NCBI GenBank assembly: GCA_963740395.1
Contig: CAVUEP010000020.1
Coordinates: 1 to 64,000, forward strand
Direction of reading: 5' to 3'
Length of the DNA stretch: 64,000 bases
From: CADEEN01 sp963740395
GTDB taxonomy: Bacteria; Pseudomonadota; Gammaproteobacteria; Burkholderiales; Burkholderiaceae_C
The notes beneath the pieces are model-generated. The model saw only the letters and a program-made list of their open reading frames with translations. It had not been told where the DNA came from and did not search any database. The stretch's first letter is position 1, and each line of letters starts with the position of its first letter. A program made the translations under genes and the position numbers. Positions 48,847 through 59,358 of the stretch are shown one piece after another.

Positions 48847-49833
48847 CAATAGTTCCAGTGGACCGGCGCCACCCCGGGCACCGGCAGACGCACGCTCTCC
48901 AGGCGATCGCCGAGCAGGCACCCGAGCAACGCCGTACGACGGCCCACGCCGATGAAGGCGATGCTCGAAATGTTGCGCAAGCGCCGGCTGCGAACGCCGT
49001 CCAGGTGCGGGCGGCCCATCTCGTCGGCTTCAAAGGCCGCTTCGACCCAGGCCAGGTGCTCGGGCTCGGCGTCCTCGAGCCAGACGCGTCTGGCTGCCGT
49101 CGGGCGCGACGCGGATCAGGCGGTTGCTGACGATGCTGACGACCCAGGCGTGGCCCTCTTCGTCGAAGGCCAGGCCGTCGGGAAAGCTGCCCGGGCCGAA
49201 CTCGGTCACGACCTGCTTGGCACCGAGCGAGCCGTCGGCGTGCAGCGGGAAGCGCGACAGCCGGCGGCGCAAATGTCTCGTTGACGTAGAGCCACTCGCC
49301 GCTCGGGTGCACGGCCACTTCGTTGGTGTAGCCCAGGCCATCGGCGGCGATGCGCGCACCGCGCGCGTCCACGCGCACGATGAAGCCGTCATTGCAGCTG
49401 CGGCGGTAGCCCAGCGCGCGCGGCTGCTGCCGCGTGCTGACCGTGACCCAGGCGCCGCCCGCCGCATCCAACAGCACGAAGTTCGTCGGCGGCAGATCGA
49501 TGCCGTCGACGCCAAGCAACCACGGCCTGACCTCGCCGCTGCGGGTGAGGTGGAATACACCACCTTCGCCTGGCACCCAGATGCGTGACCAGGAACGAGC
49601 CGTCGCGCTGCAGTGCAATGCCGTTGGGCTTGAGCTCGAGGCCGTCGGGTCCGGACCCGCGATACAGCGCTTGGCGGCCATCGGCGTGCAAGATGCGCCA
49701 CGCCACCGCGCCAGTCCGCCGTGAAGACGTCGCCCGAGCGCGTGGCGAGCACGCATTCGGGCCGTACCAGCCCGCTGCCGGCCGGTACGTCGCCGAGTTC
49801 GAGCCGTGACAAGGGACGCGCTTCCGCATTCAT
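48846..49833 (-). CDS. SMP-30/gluconolactonase-family protein (frameshifted)
   Basis: About 329-residue six-bladed propeller lactonase. GSGLVRPECVLATRSGDVFTADW holds the first metal Glu; PDGLELKPNGIALQRDGSFLVTHLG, VDGIDLPPTNFVLLDAAGGAWVTV, DGLGYTNEVAVHPSGEWLYVNET and FGPGSFPDGLAFDEEGHAWV carry the Asn/Asp metal ligands. Breaks near 49710, 49585, 49270 and 49085. Hydrolyses a lactone, probably in the same pathway as the dehydrogenases downstream. C terminus VAPVHWNY. Confidence 0.84.
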
Positions 49834-49849
49834 TACCGTATACGTTAAT
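49832..49849. promoter_or_regulatory. candidate GntR (FCD) operator palindrome
   Basis: ATTACCGTATACGTTAAT, an imperfect palindrome centred on GTATAC, overlaps the start codon edge of the SMP30 gene. GntR/FCD regulators often bind GTATAC-cored sites, and a GntR gene lies two genes in. AT-rich sequence is otherwise rare here. Inference from pattern and context. Confidence 0.6.
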
Positions 49850-49933
49850 GTGCGCGCCGGGCCGTCGCGAGAGGGAATACCCGAAGTCGACTGCTCTCCC
49901 CTCCCATGCGCCGCGATTGCGGCGCGGCACGGG

Positions 49934-51130
49934 TCAGACGGGCAACGGCAAGCCGACGTAGTTCTCGGCCAGCACCGTGGACGCGGCGTGCGAACTCACC
50001 AGGTAATCAAGTTCCGCGCGCTGCAGCCGCTGGCCGATGGCCCCGCCATCGGGAAACTTGTGCGTCAGCGAGGTGAACCACCAGGAAAAGCGCTCGGCCT
50101 TCCAGACCCGCGCCAGGCAGCGGCTGCTGTAGGCGTCGATGCCGGCCTCGCTCTTCTCGGCGTAGAACTCGATCAGCGCACGCGACAGGAAGCCGACGTC
50201 CGAGGCGGCCAGGTTCAGGCCCTTGGCGCCCGTGGGCGGCACGATGTGCGCGGCGTCGCCGGCCAGGAACAGGCGGCCAAAGCGCATCGGCTCGGCCACG
50301 AAGCTGCGCAGCGGCGCGATGCTCTTCTCGATCGAGGGGCCCGTCACCATCGACTGCGCCGCCGCCGGGTCCAGGCGCCGGCGCAACTCGTCCCAGAACA
50401 TGGCGTCGCTCCACTGCTCGACCTTGTCGTGCAGCGAGCACTGCACGTAGTAGCGGGTGCGCGTGGGCGAGCGCATCGAGCACAACGCGAAGCCGCGTTC
50501 GTGGTTGGAGTAGATCAGTTCATGCGACACCGGCGGCGTGTCGGCCAGCAGGCCGAGCCAACCGAAGGGATACACCTTCTCGAAGATCGACAGCGCCTGC
50601 GGCGGCAGGCTGGCGCGGCACACGCCGTGGTAGCCGTCGCAGCCGGCAATGAAGTCGCAGCGCAGTTCGTGCGGCTGGCCGGCGTGGCTGTACGTGATCG
50701 ACGGGCGCTCGCCATCGACGTCGTGCGGCGCCACCTCGTGCGCTTCATAGACGGTCGCCAGCCCCGCCGCAGCGCGCGCGTCCATCAGGTCGCGCGTGAC
50801 TTCGGTCTGGCCGTAGACCATGACCTGCTTGCCCCCGGTCAGGCCGTGCAGGTCGATGCGATGCCGCGCACCACCGAAGCAGAGCTCGAATCCGCGGTGC
50901 GGCAGGCCCTCGGCATGCATGCGCGAGGCCACGCCGGCTTGGTCGAGCAGATCCATCATGGTCTGCTCGAGTACGCCGGCGCGGATGCGCCCGAGCACAT
51001 AGTCGGCGCTCTGCCGCTCCAGGATCACGTTGTCGATGCCGGCCTTGTGCAGCAGCGCACCCAGCAGCAGGCCCGCCGGGCCGGCACCGACGATCGCGAC
51101 TTGCGTGCGGGTCGGTGCGGCCACATGCAA
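49934..51130 (-). CDS. pobA: 4-hydroxybenzoate 3-monooxygenase
   Basis: FAD flavoprotein that hydroxylates 4-hydroxybenzoate to protocatechuate with NADPH and O2. 398 residues, intact. FAD motif VAIVGAGPAGLLLGALLHKAGI, ILERQSADYVLGRIRAGVLEQ, GCDGYHGVCR, and GRLFLAGDAAHIVPPTGAKGLNLA. Start TTG (51130, after GAGGAA) or GTG (51124); no ATG fits. One base after tctA, so co-transcribed with the TctAB transporter. No protocatechuate ring-cleavage genes in the window. Confidence 0.93.
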   Translation of the reverse strand: MHVAAPTRTQVAIVGAGPAGLLLGALLHKAGIDNVILERQSADYVLGRIRAGVLEQTMMDLLDQAGVASRMHAEGLPHRGFELCFGGARHRIDLHGLTGGKQVMVYGQTEVTRDLMDARAAAGLATVYEAHEVAPHDVDGERPSITYSHAGQPHELRCDFIAGCDGYHGVCRASLPPQALSIFEKVYPFGWLGLLADTPPVSHELIYSNHERGFALCSMRSPTRTRYYVQCSLHDKVEQWSDAMFWDELRRRLDPAAAQSMVTGPSIEKSIAPLRSFVAEPMRFGRLFLAGDAAHIVPPTGAKGLNLAASDVGFLSRALIEFYAEKSEAGIDAYSSRCLARVWKAERFSWWFTSLTHKFPDGGAIGQRLQRAELDYLVSSHAASTVLAENYVGLPLPV

Positions 51131-51131
51131 C

Positions 51132-52646
51132 TCACAGTTCCTCGTGGAACGCTTCTTCGCGCTTCTTGCGGATCGTCGGCAGCATCACCACGACGATCAT
51201 CAGCACCGCGGCAATCAACAGGCCGGCCGACAGCGGTCGCGTGGCAAAGGTGGTCCAGTCGCCGCGCGACAGCAGCAGCGCACGCCGCAGGTTCTCTTCC
51301 ATCATCGGGCCGAGGATGAAGCCCAGCAGCAGGGGTGCCGGTTCGCAGCTCAGCTTGTAGAAGACGTAGCCGACAACCGCGAAGCCCGCGCCCATGTAGA
51401 CATCGAAGGCGTTGTTGTTCAGCGTGTACAGGCCGATGCAGCAGAACGACATGATGGCCGGGAACAGGAAGCGGTAAGGCACCGTCAGCAGCTTGATCCA
51501 GATGCCGATCAGCGGCAGGTTCAGGATGATCAGCATCGCGTTGCCGACCCACATCGACGCGATCAGGCCCCAGAACAGGTCCGGGTTGCTCGTCATCACC
51601 TGCGGCCCGGGCTGGATGCCCTTGATCGTCATCGCGCCGACCATCAGCGCCATCACGGCGTTGGGCGGGATGCCCAGGGTCAGCATCGGGATGAAGGAGG
51701 TCTGCGCGCCGGCGTTGTTGGCCGATTCGGGCCCGGCCACGCCGCGGATGTTGCCCTGGCCGAACGGCACTTCGCCGGGGCGCCCGCGCATCTTCTTCTC
51801 CAGCGTGTAGGCGGCAAAGGCCGACAGCAGCGCGCCGCCACCGGGCAGCACGCCGAGCATCGAGCCCAGCGCGGTGCCGCGCAGCACGGCGGGGAAGGCG
51901 TCCTTGAAGTCCTGCTTGGTCGGCCACAGGCCCTTGACGTCCTTGGTGAAGACCTCGCGGTGCTCGGCCGGCTTGCCCAGGTTGGCGATGATCTCGCCGA
52001 AGCCGAACACACCCATGGCGATGGCGACGAAGCCGATGCCGTCGGTGAGTTCGGGAATGTCGAAGGAAAAGCGCGGCACGCCCGAGATCACGTCGGTGTT
52101 GATCTGGCCGAGCAAGAGGCCGAGCAGGATCATGGCGATGGCCTTGAGCAGCGAGCCCGAGGCCAGCACCACGGCACCGATCAGGCCCAGCACCATCAGC
52201 GAGAAGTACTCGGCCGGGCCGAACTTGAAGGCGACCTCGGTCAAGGGCGGCGCGAACGCCGCGATGATGATGGTGCCGACGCAGCCGGCGAAGAACGAGC
52301 CCAGCCCGGCTGCGGCCAGCGCCGGCCCGGCGCGGCCCTTGCGCGCCATCGCATAGCCGTCGATGGCCGTGACGACCGAGCTCGACTCGCCGGGGACGTT
52401 GATCAGGATCGCCGTGGTCGAGCCGCCGTACTGCGCGCCGTAGTAGATGCCGGCCAGCATGATCAACGCCGGCGTGGCGTCCAGGGCGTAGATGCTGGGC
52501 AGCAGCATCGCGATCGTGGCCACCGGCCCCAGGCCCGGCAGCACGCCGATCAGGGTGCCGAGCAGCGCACCGCCGAAGGCGTACGCCAGGTTGACCCAGG
52601 TGAAGGCGACGCTGAAGCCGAGCGAGAGGTTGTTGAGCAGTTCCAT
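51132..52646 (-). CDS. tctA: tripartite tricarboxylate transporter, large membrane subunit TctA
   Basis: 504 residues, intact, about 11-12 helices. Hallmarks: AFGGALLGTLIGVLPGLGPVATIAMLLP, GIYYGAQYGGSTTAILINVPGE, and GVAGPESANNAGAQTSFIPMLTLGIP. Secondary carboxylate/aromatic-acid uptake with TctB and a TctC binding protein. No TctC gene is in the window; orphan TctC proteins are common in Burkholderiales. Placement with pobA suggests aromatic or dicarboxylic acid uptake. Confidence 0.93.
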   Translation of the reverse strand: MELLNNLSLGFSVAFTWVNLAYAFGGALLGTLIGVLPGLGPVATIAMLLPSIYALDATPALIMLAGIYYGAQYGGSTTAILINVPGESSSVVTAIDGYAMARKGRAGPALAAAGLGSFFAGCVGTIIIAAFAPPLTEVAFKFGPAEYFSLMVLGLIGAVVLASGSLLKAIAMILLGLLLGQINTDVISGVPRFSFDIPELTDGIGFVAIAMGVFGFGEIIANLGKPAEHREVFTKDVKGLWPTKQDFKDAFPAVLRGTALGSMLGVLPGGGALLSAFAAYTLEKKMRGRPGEVPFGQGNIRGVAGPESANNAGAQTSFIPMLTLGIPPNAVMALMVGAMTIKGIQPGPQVMTSNPDLFWGLIASMWVGNAMLIILNLPLIGIWIKLLTVPYRFLFPAIMSFCCIGLYTLNNNAFDVYMGAGFAVVGYVFYKLSCEPAPLLLGFILGPMMEENLRRALLLSRGDWTTFATRPLSAGLLIAAVLMIVVVMLPTIRKKREEAFHEEL

Positions 52647-52656
52647 GGAGCCGGCC

Positions 52657-53124
52657 TCAGAGTCCCAGGACCGACGGATACAGCGGGATCACCAGCTTCA
52701 ACCCGTAGATGAAGATGAACCAGCTGCCGATGGTCAGCACGGTGGCATTGATCACGGCGTCCTTCCAGTGGAACTCGTCGCCGGCCACGGCAGAGACGAT
52801 CACGAGCAGCGGCAACGCGATGAACATGCCCAGGTGCGGCAATGTCCAGCCAAAGACAGCCACGGCACCGACGATCACGAGCAGCGGTTTCCACGCGATC
52901 GCGCCGATCGGGTCGCCGCCTTCGCTCTCGATCGTGAGCGCCTTGAACAACTCGATCGCGCCGAGCAGCGCCAGCAGCACGCCCAGGCCGAACGGGAAGT
53001 AGGCCGGACCCGGCCGCGCCGAGCTGCCGAAGTTGTAGTTGGCCGCGGCACCCCAGGCGAAGGCGATGCCGACGACGAGGAACATCATGCCGGCCCAGAA
53101 GTCACGTTCGCTCTTGATCTTCAT
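52657..53124 (-). CDS. tctB: tripartite tricarboxylate transporter, small membrane subunit TctB
   Basis: 155-residue DUF1468/TctB protein with four helices: MIKSERDFWAGMMFLVVGIAFAWG-type start (here MKIKSERDF), ARPGPAYFPFGLGVLLALLGAIELF typical after helix 1, and GSWFIFIYGLKLVIPLYP at the end. First gene of the tct-pob operon; ten bases before tctA. Intact. Confidence 0.9.
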   Translation of the reverse strand: MKIKSERDFWAGMMFLVVGIAFAWGAAANYNFGSSARPGPAYFPFGLGVLLALLGAIELFKALTIESEGGDPIGAIAWKPLLVIVGAVAVFGWTLPHLGMFIALPLLVIVSAVAGDEFHWKDAVINATVLTIGSWFIFIYGLKLVIPLYPSVLGL

Positions 53125-53219
53125 ATCGTGATGGCTCCCCGGCGCTGGCCGCGTCGGCGCATTCTAGGCAGTTGCCGACGTGCCACGCGCTGTGGTTTCC
53201 ACGTAAACCTCGCGCCGCC

Positions 53220-55019
53220 TCACTGCGGCTTGAACTGCCATGCGGGCGTGGTGCGCAACACCTCCTCGAGCGTGGTCACGCCCTCGGCCACCTTCATCGC
53301 GCCCGATGCGCGCAAGGGGTACATGCCGTCGGCGACCGCCTGTCGGCGCAACCCGTCCTCGTCCATCACGGGATGGATGTGCGCACGCGCGGCCTCGGTC
53401 ATCGTCATCATCTCGTACAGGCCGGCCCGGCCACGGTAACCGGTCATGCGGCACTCGAGGCAACCGACGGGCTTGTACACGCGCGGCGCGCCCTTGAGCT
53501 TCCATGGCGCGATGGCCGCGTCGAGCGTCGCAGCAGCGGCGCTTTCATCGCGCGCCTTGCAGGCGGCGCACAGCGTGCGCGCCAGGCGCTGCGCCAGGAC
53601 ACCGATCACGGTGGCCGAGATCAGGTACGGCGGCACGCCCAGATCGGCCAGGCGCGTGATCGCGGCCGCCGCATCGTTGGTGTGCAGGGTGCTGAACACC
53701 AGGTGGCCGGTGAGCGCCGCCTGGATCGCCATCTCGGCGGTGGCCAGGTCACGGATCTCGCCCACCATGATGATGTCGGGGTCCTGCCGCATCAGCGCGC
53801 GCAGGCCTTCGGCGAAGCCGAGGTCGATCGCGGCATGCACCTGGGTCTGGTTGAACGAGGTCTCGATCATCTCGATCGGGTCCTCGACGGTGCAGACATT
53901 CACCTCTTCCGTGGCCAGGCGCTTCAAGGTGGCGTAGAGGGTGGTCGTCTTGCCGCTGCCGGTGGGCCCGGTCACGAGGATGATGCCGTGCGGGCGCGCG
54001 GTGAGTTCGGCCCAGCGCTCGGCGTCGCGCGCGCCGAAACCGAGGGCCTCGACGCCCTTGACCACGGTGTCGGGATCGAAGATGCGCATCACCATCTTTT
54101 CGCCGAACGCGGTAGGCAGCGTGGCCAGGCGCATCTCGACCTCTCCGCCGGGGCTGCCATCGGCGTTGGCCGGACGCACGGTCTTGATGCGACCGTCCAG
54201 GGGCCGGCGCTTCTCGACCACGTCCATGCGCCCCAGCAGCTTGATGCGCGCGACCATCGCGTTCATCACCGTGATCGGCACCTGATAGACGGTGTGCAGC
54301 ACGCCGTCGATGCGAAAGCGGATCACGCCCATCTCGCGCCGCGGCTCGAGGTGGATGTCCGAAGCGCGCTGATCGAAGGCGTACTGCCACAACCAGTCGA
54401 CCACCTGCACGACGCCCTGGTCGTTGGCGTCGAGCTGCTTGTTGCTCTTGCCCATCTCGACCAGCTGCTCGAAGCTGGCCAGCGCGGTGGTCTCGCCGCG
54501 CTTGGCCGCGGCGCGCACCGAGCGCGCCAGGGTGTAGAACTCGGTCGTGTAGCGCTGCACCTCGAGCGGATGCGCCAGCACCAGGCGCAGGCGCTTCTTG
54601 GTGTGGGCTTCGATCTCGGCCACCCACTCGACATCCAGCGGCTCGCACGTGGCCACGGTCACGTCGGTCAGGCCCACCGCCACCGGCAGCGCGCGGCGCA
54701 TCTCGGCGTAGTGGATCGACATCACGTCGGCCACGCGCGCCACGTCGACCTTGAGCGGGTCGATGCGCAGGTAGGGCATGTTCAGGCGACCGGCGAGCCA
54801 CTCGGTGAGCGCCTCGGTGTCCAGCGACTTGCCATTGCGCGCATCGGTGAGGTTGGCGCCACCCAGACGGATCAGCGGGTGCTGGCTCGACGCCCCGGCA
54901 CTGAAACGCGCGCCGATGAGATTGGCTTCGTCGTCGTCGATCAACCCGTCTTGGCGCAGCCATTGCAGCAGGGGGCGCCAGTCGAGGCGGCCTTTGGACA
55001 GGGTGGGCGTCGAGCTCAT
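53220..55019 (-). CDS. GspE/PilB-type secretion/pilus ATPase
   Basis: 599 residues, intact. N-terminal MshEN-like region, then the ATPase: SDIHLEPRREMGVIRFRIDG, Walker A VTGPTGSGKTTTLYATLKRL, Asp box TVEDPIEMIE, Walker B MRQDPDIIMVGEIRDLATAE, His box LTGHLVFSTLHTNDA. A zinc-tetracysteine segment CAACKA ... CLECRMTGYRGRAGLYEM follows, as in PilB/GspE. Powers type IV pilus or type II secretion. No other pil/gsp genes are close, so its system is elsewhere. Confidence 0.9.
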   Translation of the reverse strand: MSSTPTLSKGRLDWRPLLQWLRQDGLIDDDEANLIGARFSAGASSQHPLIRLGGANLTDARNGKSLDTEALTEWLAGRLNMPYLRIDPLKVDVARVADVMSIHYAEMRRALPVAVGLTDVTVATCEPLDVEWVAEIEAHTKKRLRLVLAHPLEVQRYTTEFYTLARSVRAAAKRGETTALASFEQLVEMGKSNKQLDANDQGVVQVVDWLWQYAFDQRASDIHLEPRREMGVIRFRIDGVLHTVYQVPITVMNAMVARIKLLGRMDVVEKRRPLDGRIKTVRPANADGSPGGEVEMRLATLPTAFGEKMVMRIFDPDTVVKGVEALGFGARDAERWAELTARPHGIILVTGPTGSGKTTTLYATLKRLATEEVNVCTVEDPIEMIETSFNQTQVHAAIDLGFAEGLRALMRQDPDIIMVGEIRDLATAEMAIQAALTGHLVFSTLHTNDAAAAITRLADLGVPPYLISATVIGVLAQRLARTLCAACKARDESAAAATLDAAIAPWKLKGAPRVYKPVGCLECRMTGYRGRAGLYEMMTMTEAARAHIHPVMDEDGLRRQAVADGMYPLRASGAMKVAEGVTTLEEVLRTTPAWQFKPQ

Positions 55020-55081
55020 CGGGCGGTCTCCATGCGGCGCACTGCAGTGGTTTCGATAGAGAGGGAAGGCGGCCGGCGTGC

Positions 55082-55861
55082 TCAGGGGCTCGCGCCGGTC
55101 TGCAGGAACTCTGGCAAGGGCCTGACCATGCGCAACCACTTGCGCGCGGGCAGGCCGTACAGACGCTCGATGGTAGCGGCCCGCGCGGCCAGCACCTCGC
55201 GCCCGGGCACGGCCACGCCGCGCGCGGCCACCACCACGGTGTTGCCTTCGCGCGTCGGACGCAGGCACCAGACCTGGTCGCGGCCGAAGGCCGCGGCGAT
55301 GCGTGCGGCACTGTGCTCGAAACTCGCCGCGCGGCCGAACAGGTTGACGCTCATCAGTCCGCCATGGGCCAGCACCTCGCGGCAGGCGGCATAGAAGGCC
55401 TGGCTGTCGAGCACCGGCGCGGCGGCCTCCTGGTCGTACAGGTCGACGTTGAGCACCTGCGCCGACTGCAGGTTGGCCGCGTCGGCGACCCATTGCGCCG
55501 CGTCGGCCTCGCACACGCTCAGCCGCGCACCGTCGGCGGGCAGGCGAAAGGCCTGGCGGCAGGCAGCGATGACGGCCGGGTTCAGCTCGACGGCCGTGAC
55601 TCGGTCCATGTGCAGCACCTGATGGCAAAAGCGCGTGATCGACCCCGCGCCCAGGCCGAGTTGCACCGCATGGCCGGTCGTCAAGTCGACGCTGTCGCGC
55701 CACAGCATCCAGGCCATCATGCGCTGCACATACTCGAGCACGATCACGCGCGGCTGGCGCACCAGCATCGCGCCCTGGACCCAGGGCGTGTCGCCGAGGT
55801 GCAGCGTGCGCAGGCCGTCGCCTTCCGCGACGGTCGCCGTGGGCAGCTCGGGCGTCGTCAC
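55082..55861 (-). CDS. spermidine synthase-like/SAM-dependent methyltransferase fold protein
   Basis: 259 residues. Motif I VQLGLGAGSITRFCHQ followed by VTAVELNPAVIAACRQAF, and LNVDLYDQEAAAPVLD. The layout is that of small spermidine-synthase-fold proteins lacking the N-terminal strands; true polyamine synthesis is doubtful. GTG start overlaps the glycosylase stop (GTGA), joining tatD and the glycosylase in one transcript. Confidence 0.75.
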   Translation of the reverse strand: MTTPELPTATVAEGDGLRTLHLGDTPWVQGAMLVRQPRVIVLEYVQRMMAWMLWRDSVDLTTGHAVQLGLGAGSITRFCHQVLHMDRVTAVELNPAVIAACRQAFRLPADGARLSVCEADAAQWVADAANLQSAQVLNVDLYDQEAAAPVLDSQAFYAACREVLAHGGLMSVNLFGRAASFEHSAARIAAAFGRDQVWCLRPTREGNTVVVAARGVAVPGREVLAARAATIERLYGLPARKWLRMVRPLPEFLQTGASP

Positions 55862-56364
55862 GCGATGCCGGCCTGACCGAAGACTTCGCGCCAGGCGGCG
55901 AGCTTGCGCTCGAACGACCAGCTGGCGTTGGCCGGGCTGGTCGACGGCAGCCGGTGCACCGGCAGGCCCAGCGCACGCGTCACGCGCATCGAGCGCGCCG
56001 ACTCGCCACCGTTGTGGGCAATGGCCGCCAGCTGCGGCAGGCGCGCCACCAGCGCCGCCAGGTCGTTGGGCTGCGCGTCGGTGATCGCGCTGTCCAGGCT
56101 GCCTTCGCGCTGGCAGTGCGCGTACACGTCCCACAACGCCAGGCCGCGATGCTGCGCCTGCGCCAGCCGCTGCGGGTAGGCCAACGCCACCAGGTCGATC
56201 GCCCACAGCGCTGAGAGGATCGGCCAGAAGTGGTTGCGTGCGTGACCGTAGTACTGCTGCACCTGCAGCGACACCGTGCCGGGGAAACTGCCCAGCACCA
56301 GCAAGCGCGCCCGCGCATCGGCCACCGGCGGCAGCCCATGCAGCAGCGCCTGGGCGACGCTCAC
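55858..56364 (-). CDS. hypoxanthine/uracil-DNA glycosylase family protein
   Basis: 168-residue UDG-superfamily protein of the DNA-deoxyinosine glycosylase type. LVLGSFPGTVSLQVQQYYGHARNHFWPIL carries motif 1; LALWDVYAHCQREGSLDSAI and LPSTSPANASWSFERKL are typical. Removes deaminated bases. GTG start overlaps the tatD stop (GTGA). Intact. Confidence 0.85.
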   Translation of the reverse strand: MSVAQALLHGLPPVADARARLLVLGSFPGTVSLQVQQYYGHARNHFWPILSALWAIDLVALAYPQRLAQAQHRGLALWDVYAHCQREGSLDSAITDAQPNDLAALVARLPQLAAIAHNGGESARSMRVTRALGLPVHRLPSTSPANASWSFERKLAAWREVFGQAGIA

Positions 56365-57192
56365 GCCGCGCTCGGCGCCAGCAAGGGGGCCAGGCGTGGC
56401 AGCGCGGACAGCACGTTGGCAGTCGTGCGCGCGGCGGTTTGTTCGATCGACCAGCCGCGCAACGCTGGCCAGCGTCTGCGCCATGCGAGGCAGCTCGGCC
56501 GGCTCGTTGCGGCTGGCAGGCCGCTGCGCACGCTCGTCGGCCTTGACGTAGAGCCACTGCGGCGGGATATCGGGCGCGTCGGTTTCGAGCACCGGCACCT
56601 CGGGCGGCAATGTGGCCGCAAGGTGGCGGATCTGCAACGCACGCTCGAAGGTCATCGCGCCGCCAAAGCCGAGCTTGAAGCCGCGCTCGGCGAACTGCCG
56701 GGCCTGGGCGTCACTGCCGTTGAATGCGTGGGCGATGCCGCCCACCACCTCGGTGCGGCGCAGCTGCTTGAGCAGGCCGTCGGCCGAACGGCGCACATGC
56801 AGGATCACGGGCAGGCCATGCTGGCGCGCCAGCTTCAATTGCGCCGCATAGAAGCGCTCCTGCCGGTCGCGGTCCAGGCCGGGCACGAAATGATCGAGCC
56901 CGATCTCGCCCACTGCCACCAGGCGAGGGTCGTCGCGGCACGCTTGGAGGGCGTCGTCCAGGCGTTCGAGGTCGGAGTCGGCGGCACCATCCACATAGAG
57001 GGGGTGGATACCCAGTGCATAGGCCAGGCCGTCGCGCACGGCCAGGCCACGCACGGCATCGAAGGAGGCCACCGAGACCGCCGGCAGCACCAGCATCGTC
57101 ACGCCCGCGGCGTGGGCGCGTGCCAGCACCGCGTCGCGGTCGGCATCGAACTCAGGCGCGTCGAGGTGGCAATGGCTGTCGATCCAGGACAT
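56361..57192 (-). CDS. tatD: TatD-family metal-dependent deoxyribonuclease (frameshifted near end)
   Basis: About 275 residues. WIDSHCHLDAPEFDADRDAV gives the HxH metal motif; GIHPLYVDGA, VAVGEIGLDHFVPG, PVILHVRRSADGLL, and VLETDAPDIPP complete the site. One break near 56460; repaired tail is GWSIEQTAARTTANVLSAL. ATG 57192. Divergent from the protease gene across 84 bases. Confidence 0.9.
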
Positions 57193-57276
57193 CGGGTCAA
57201 TGATCCCATGCCGCGCACGAAGGGCCGCGGCGTGATACTGTTTTGACCTGTTCGACCGCCCTTGCCGGAGCCCTCC

Positions 57277-58283
57277 ATGAGGCGAACCCCGCTTTACAGC
57301 GCATCTGCAGGCCGCAGCCCGCCCGCACCCAAGGCGGCGGCGGCCGTGGCGGGAACGCCCGCGGCGACCGTGGTCAACGCGGCAGCTGCGCCGCGTCGAC
57401 GCCCGTGGCGCACCGCCACAGTGGCCGCGCTGATCGGCGCCACACTGGCGGCGCTGTTGATGTGGCGCTTGGGCCCGCAAGGCGCGCGCGCACTGACGCA
57501 GGACGACATCGACCGCGCCGTGTTGCACACCTTGAACACCAAGGCCCTGCCGTCACCGGCGGCCAAGGCCTTCGATGCGGTGCGCGGCTCGGTGGTCAAG
57601 GTGGTCGGGGTGTCCGAGTCCAAGCCCGCGACAGCCAAGGACGGCAAGGACGCCGGCAAGGGCAAGGACGCCAAGCCCGCTCCCGAGGCGAAGAAGGGCG
57701 CGCCGCCCAAGGTCGAGCGTGACGGCAACGACAACGAATCCGAGGAGCGCGGCGTCGGCACCGGCGTCGTGATCATGGACAACGGCACGATCCTGACCAA
57801 CCTGCATGTGGTCTTCGGCGCCAAGCGCATCAAGGTCATCTTTGCCGACGGCCTCGAGTCCGATGCCGACGTGGTCGCGCCTGCGCCCCGAACACGACCT
57901 GGCCGTGCTGCGCGCGCGCAAGATCCCCGACGACTTGAAAGCGGCGACGATGCGCAGCACGCGACGATCTGAGGCCCGGCGACCGCGTCACCGCCATCGG
58001 CTTCCCGTTCGGCATCGGGCCCTCGGTGTCGCACGGCGTGGTCTCGGGCCTGAAGCGCGAATTCCGTTCGCCCGAGGGCCAGCGCATCCTGACCAACCTG
58101 ATCCAGTTCGACGCCGCGGCCAACCCGGGCAACTCGGGCGGGCCGCTCGTGACCGACGACGGCGAAGTGGTCGGCATCGTGACCGCGATCTACAACCCGA
58201 CCGAGGAGCGCTTCTTCGTCGGCATCGGGTTTGCGGTGCCGATCGAGAACGCGGCCCAGGCCGCAGGCATGCCACCCTTCTGA
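57277..58283 (+). CDS. trypsin-like (S1C/DegP-type) serine protease without PDZ domain (frameshifted)
   Basis: About 335 residues. One N-terminal membrane helix (VAALIGATLAALLMWRL) makes it a periplasm-facing anchored protein. A Lys-rich charged linker follows. Catalytic His in ILTNLHVVFGA, Asp in PEHDLAVLRA (after a break near 57885) and Ser in AANPGNSGGPLV. A second break is near 57960. No PDZ domain follows, unlike DegP/DegS. 40 bases before moxR. Confidence 0.85.
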
Positions 58284-58323
58284 ACCACCCGATCCGACAC
58301 GCACAGACCGAGGAACCATCGAC

Positions 58324-59332
<1,009 letters not shown>

Positions 59333-59358
<26 letters not shown>

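Noticed and set aside
53172..55394. 740-codon open frame antisense to the GspE/PilB ATPase
   Set aside because: Shadow frame; the ATPase on the other strand has all catalytic motifs.
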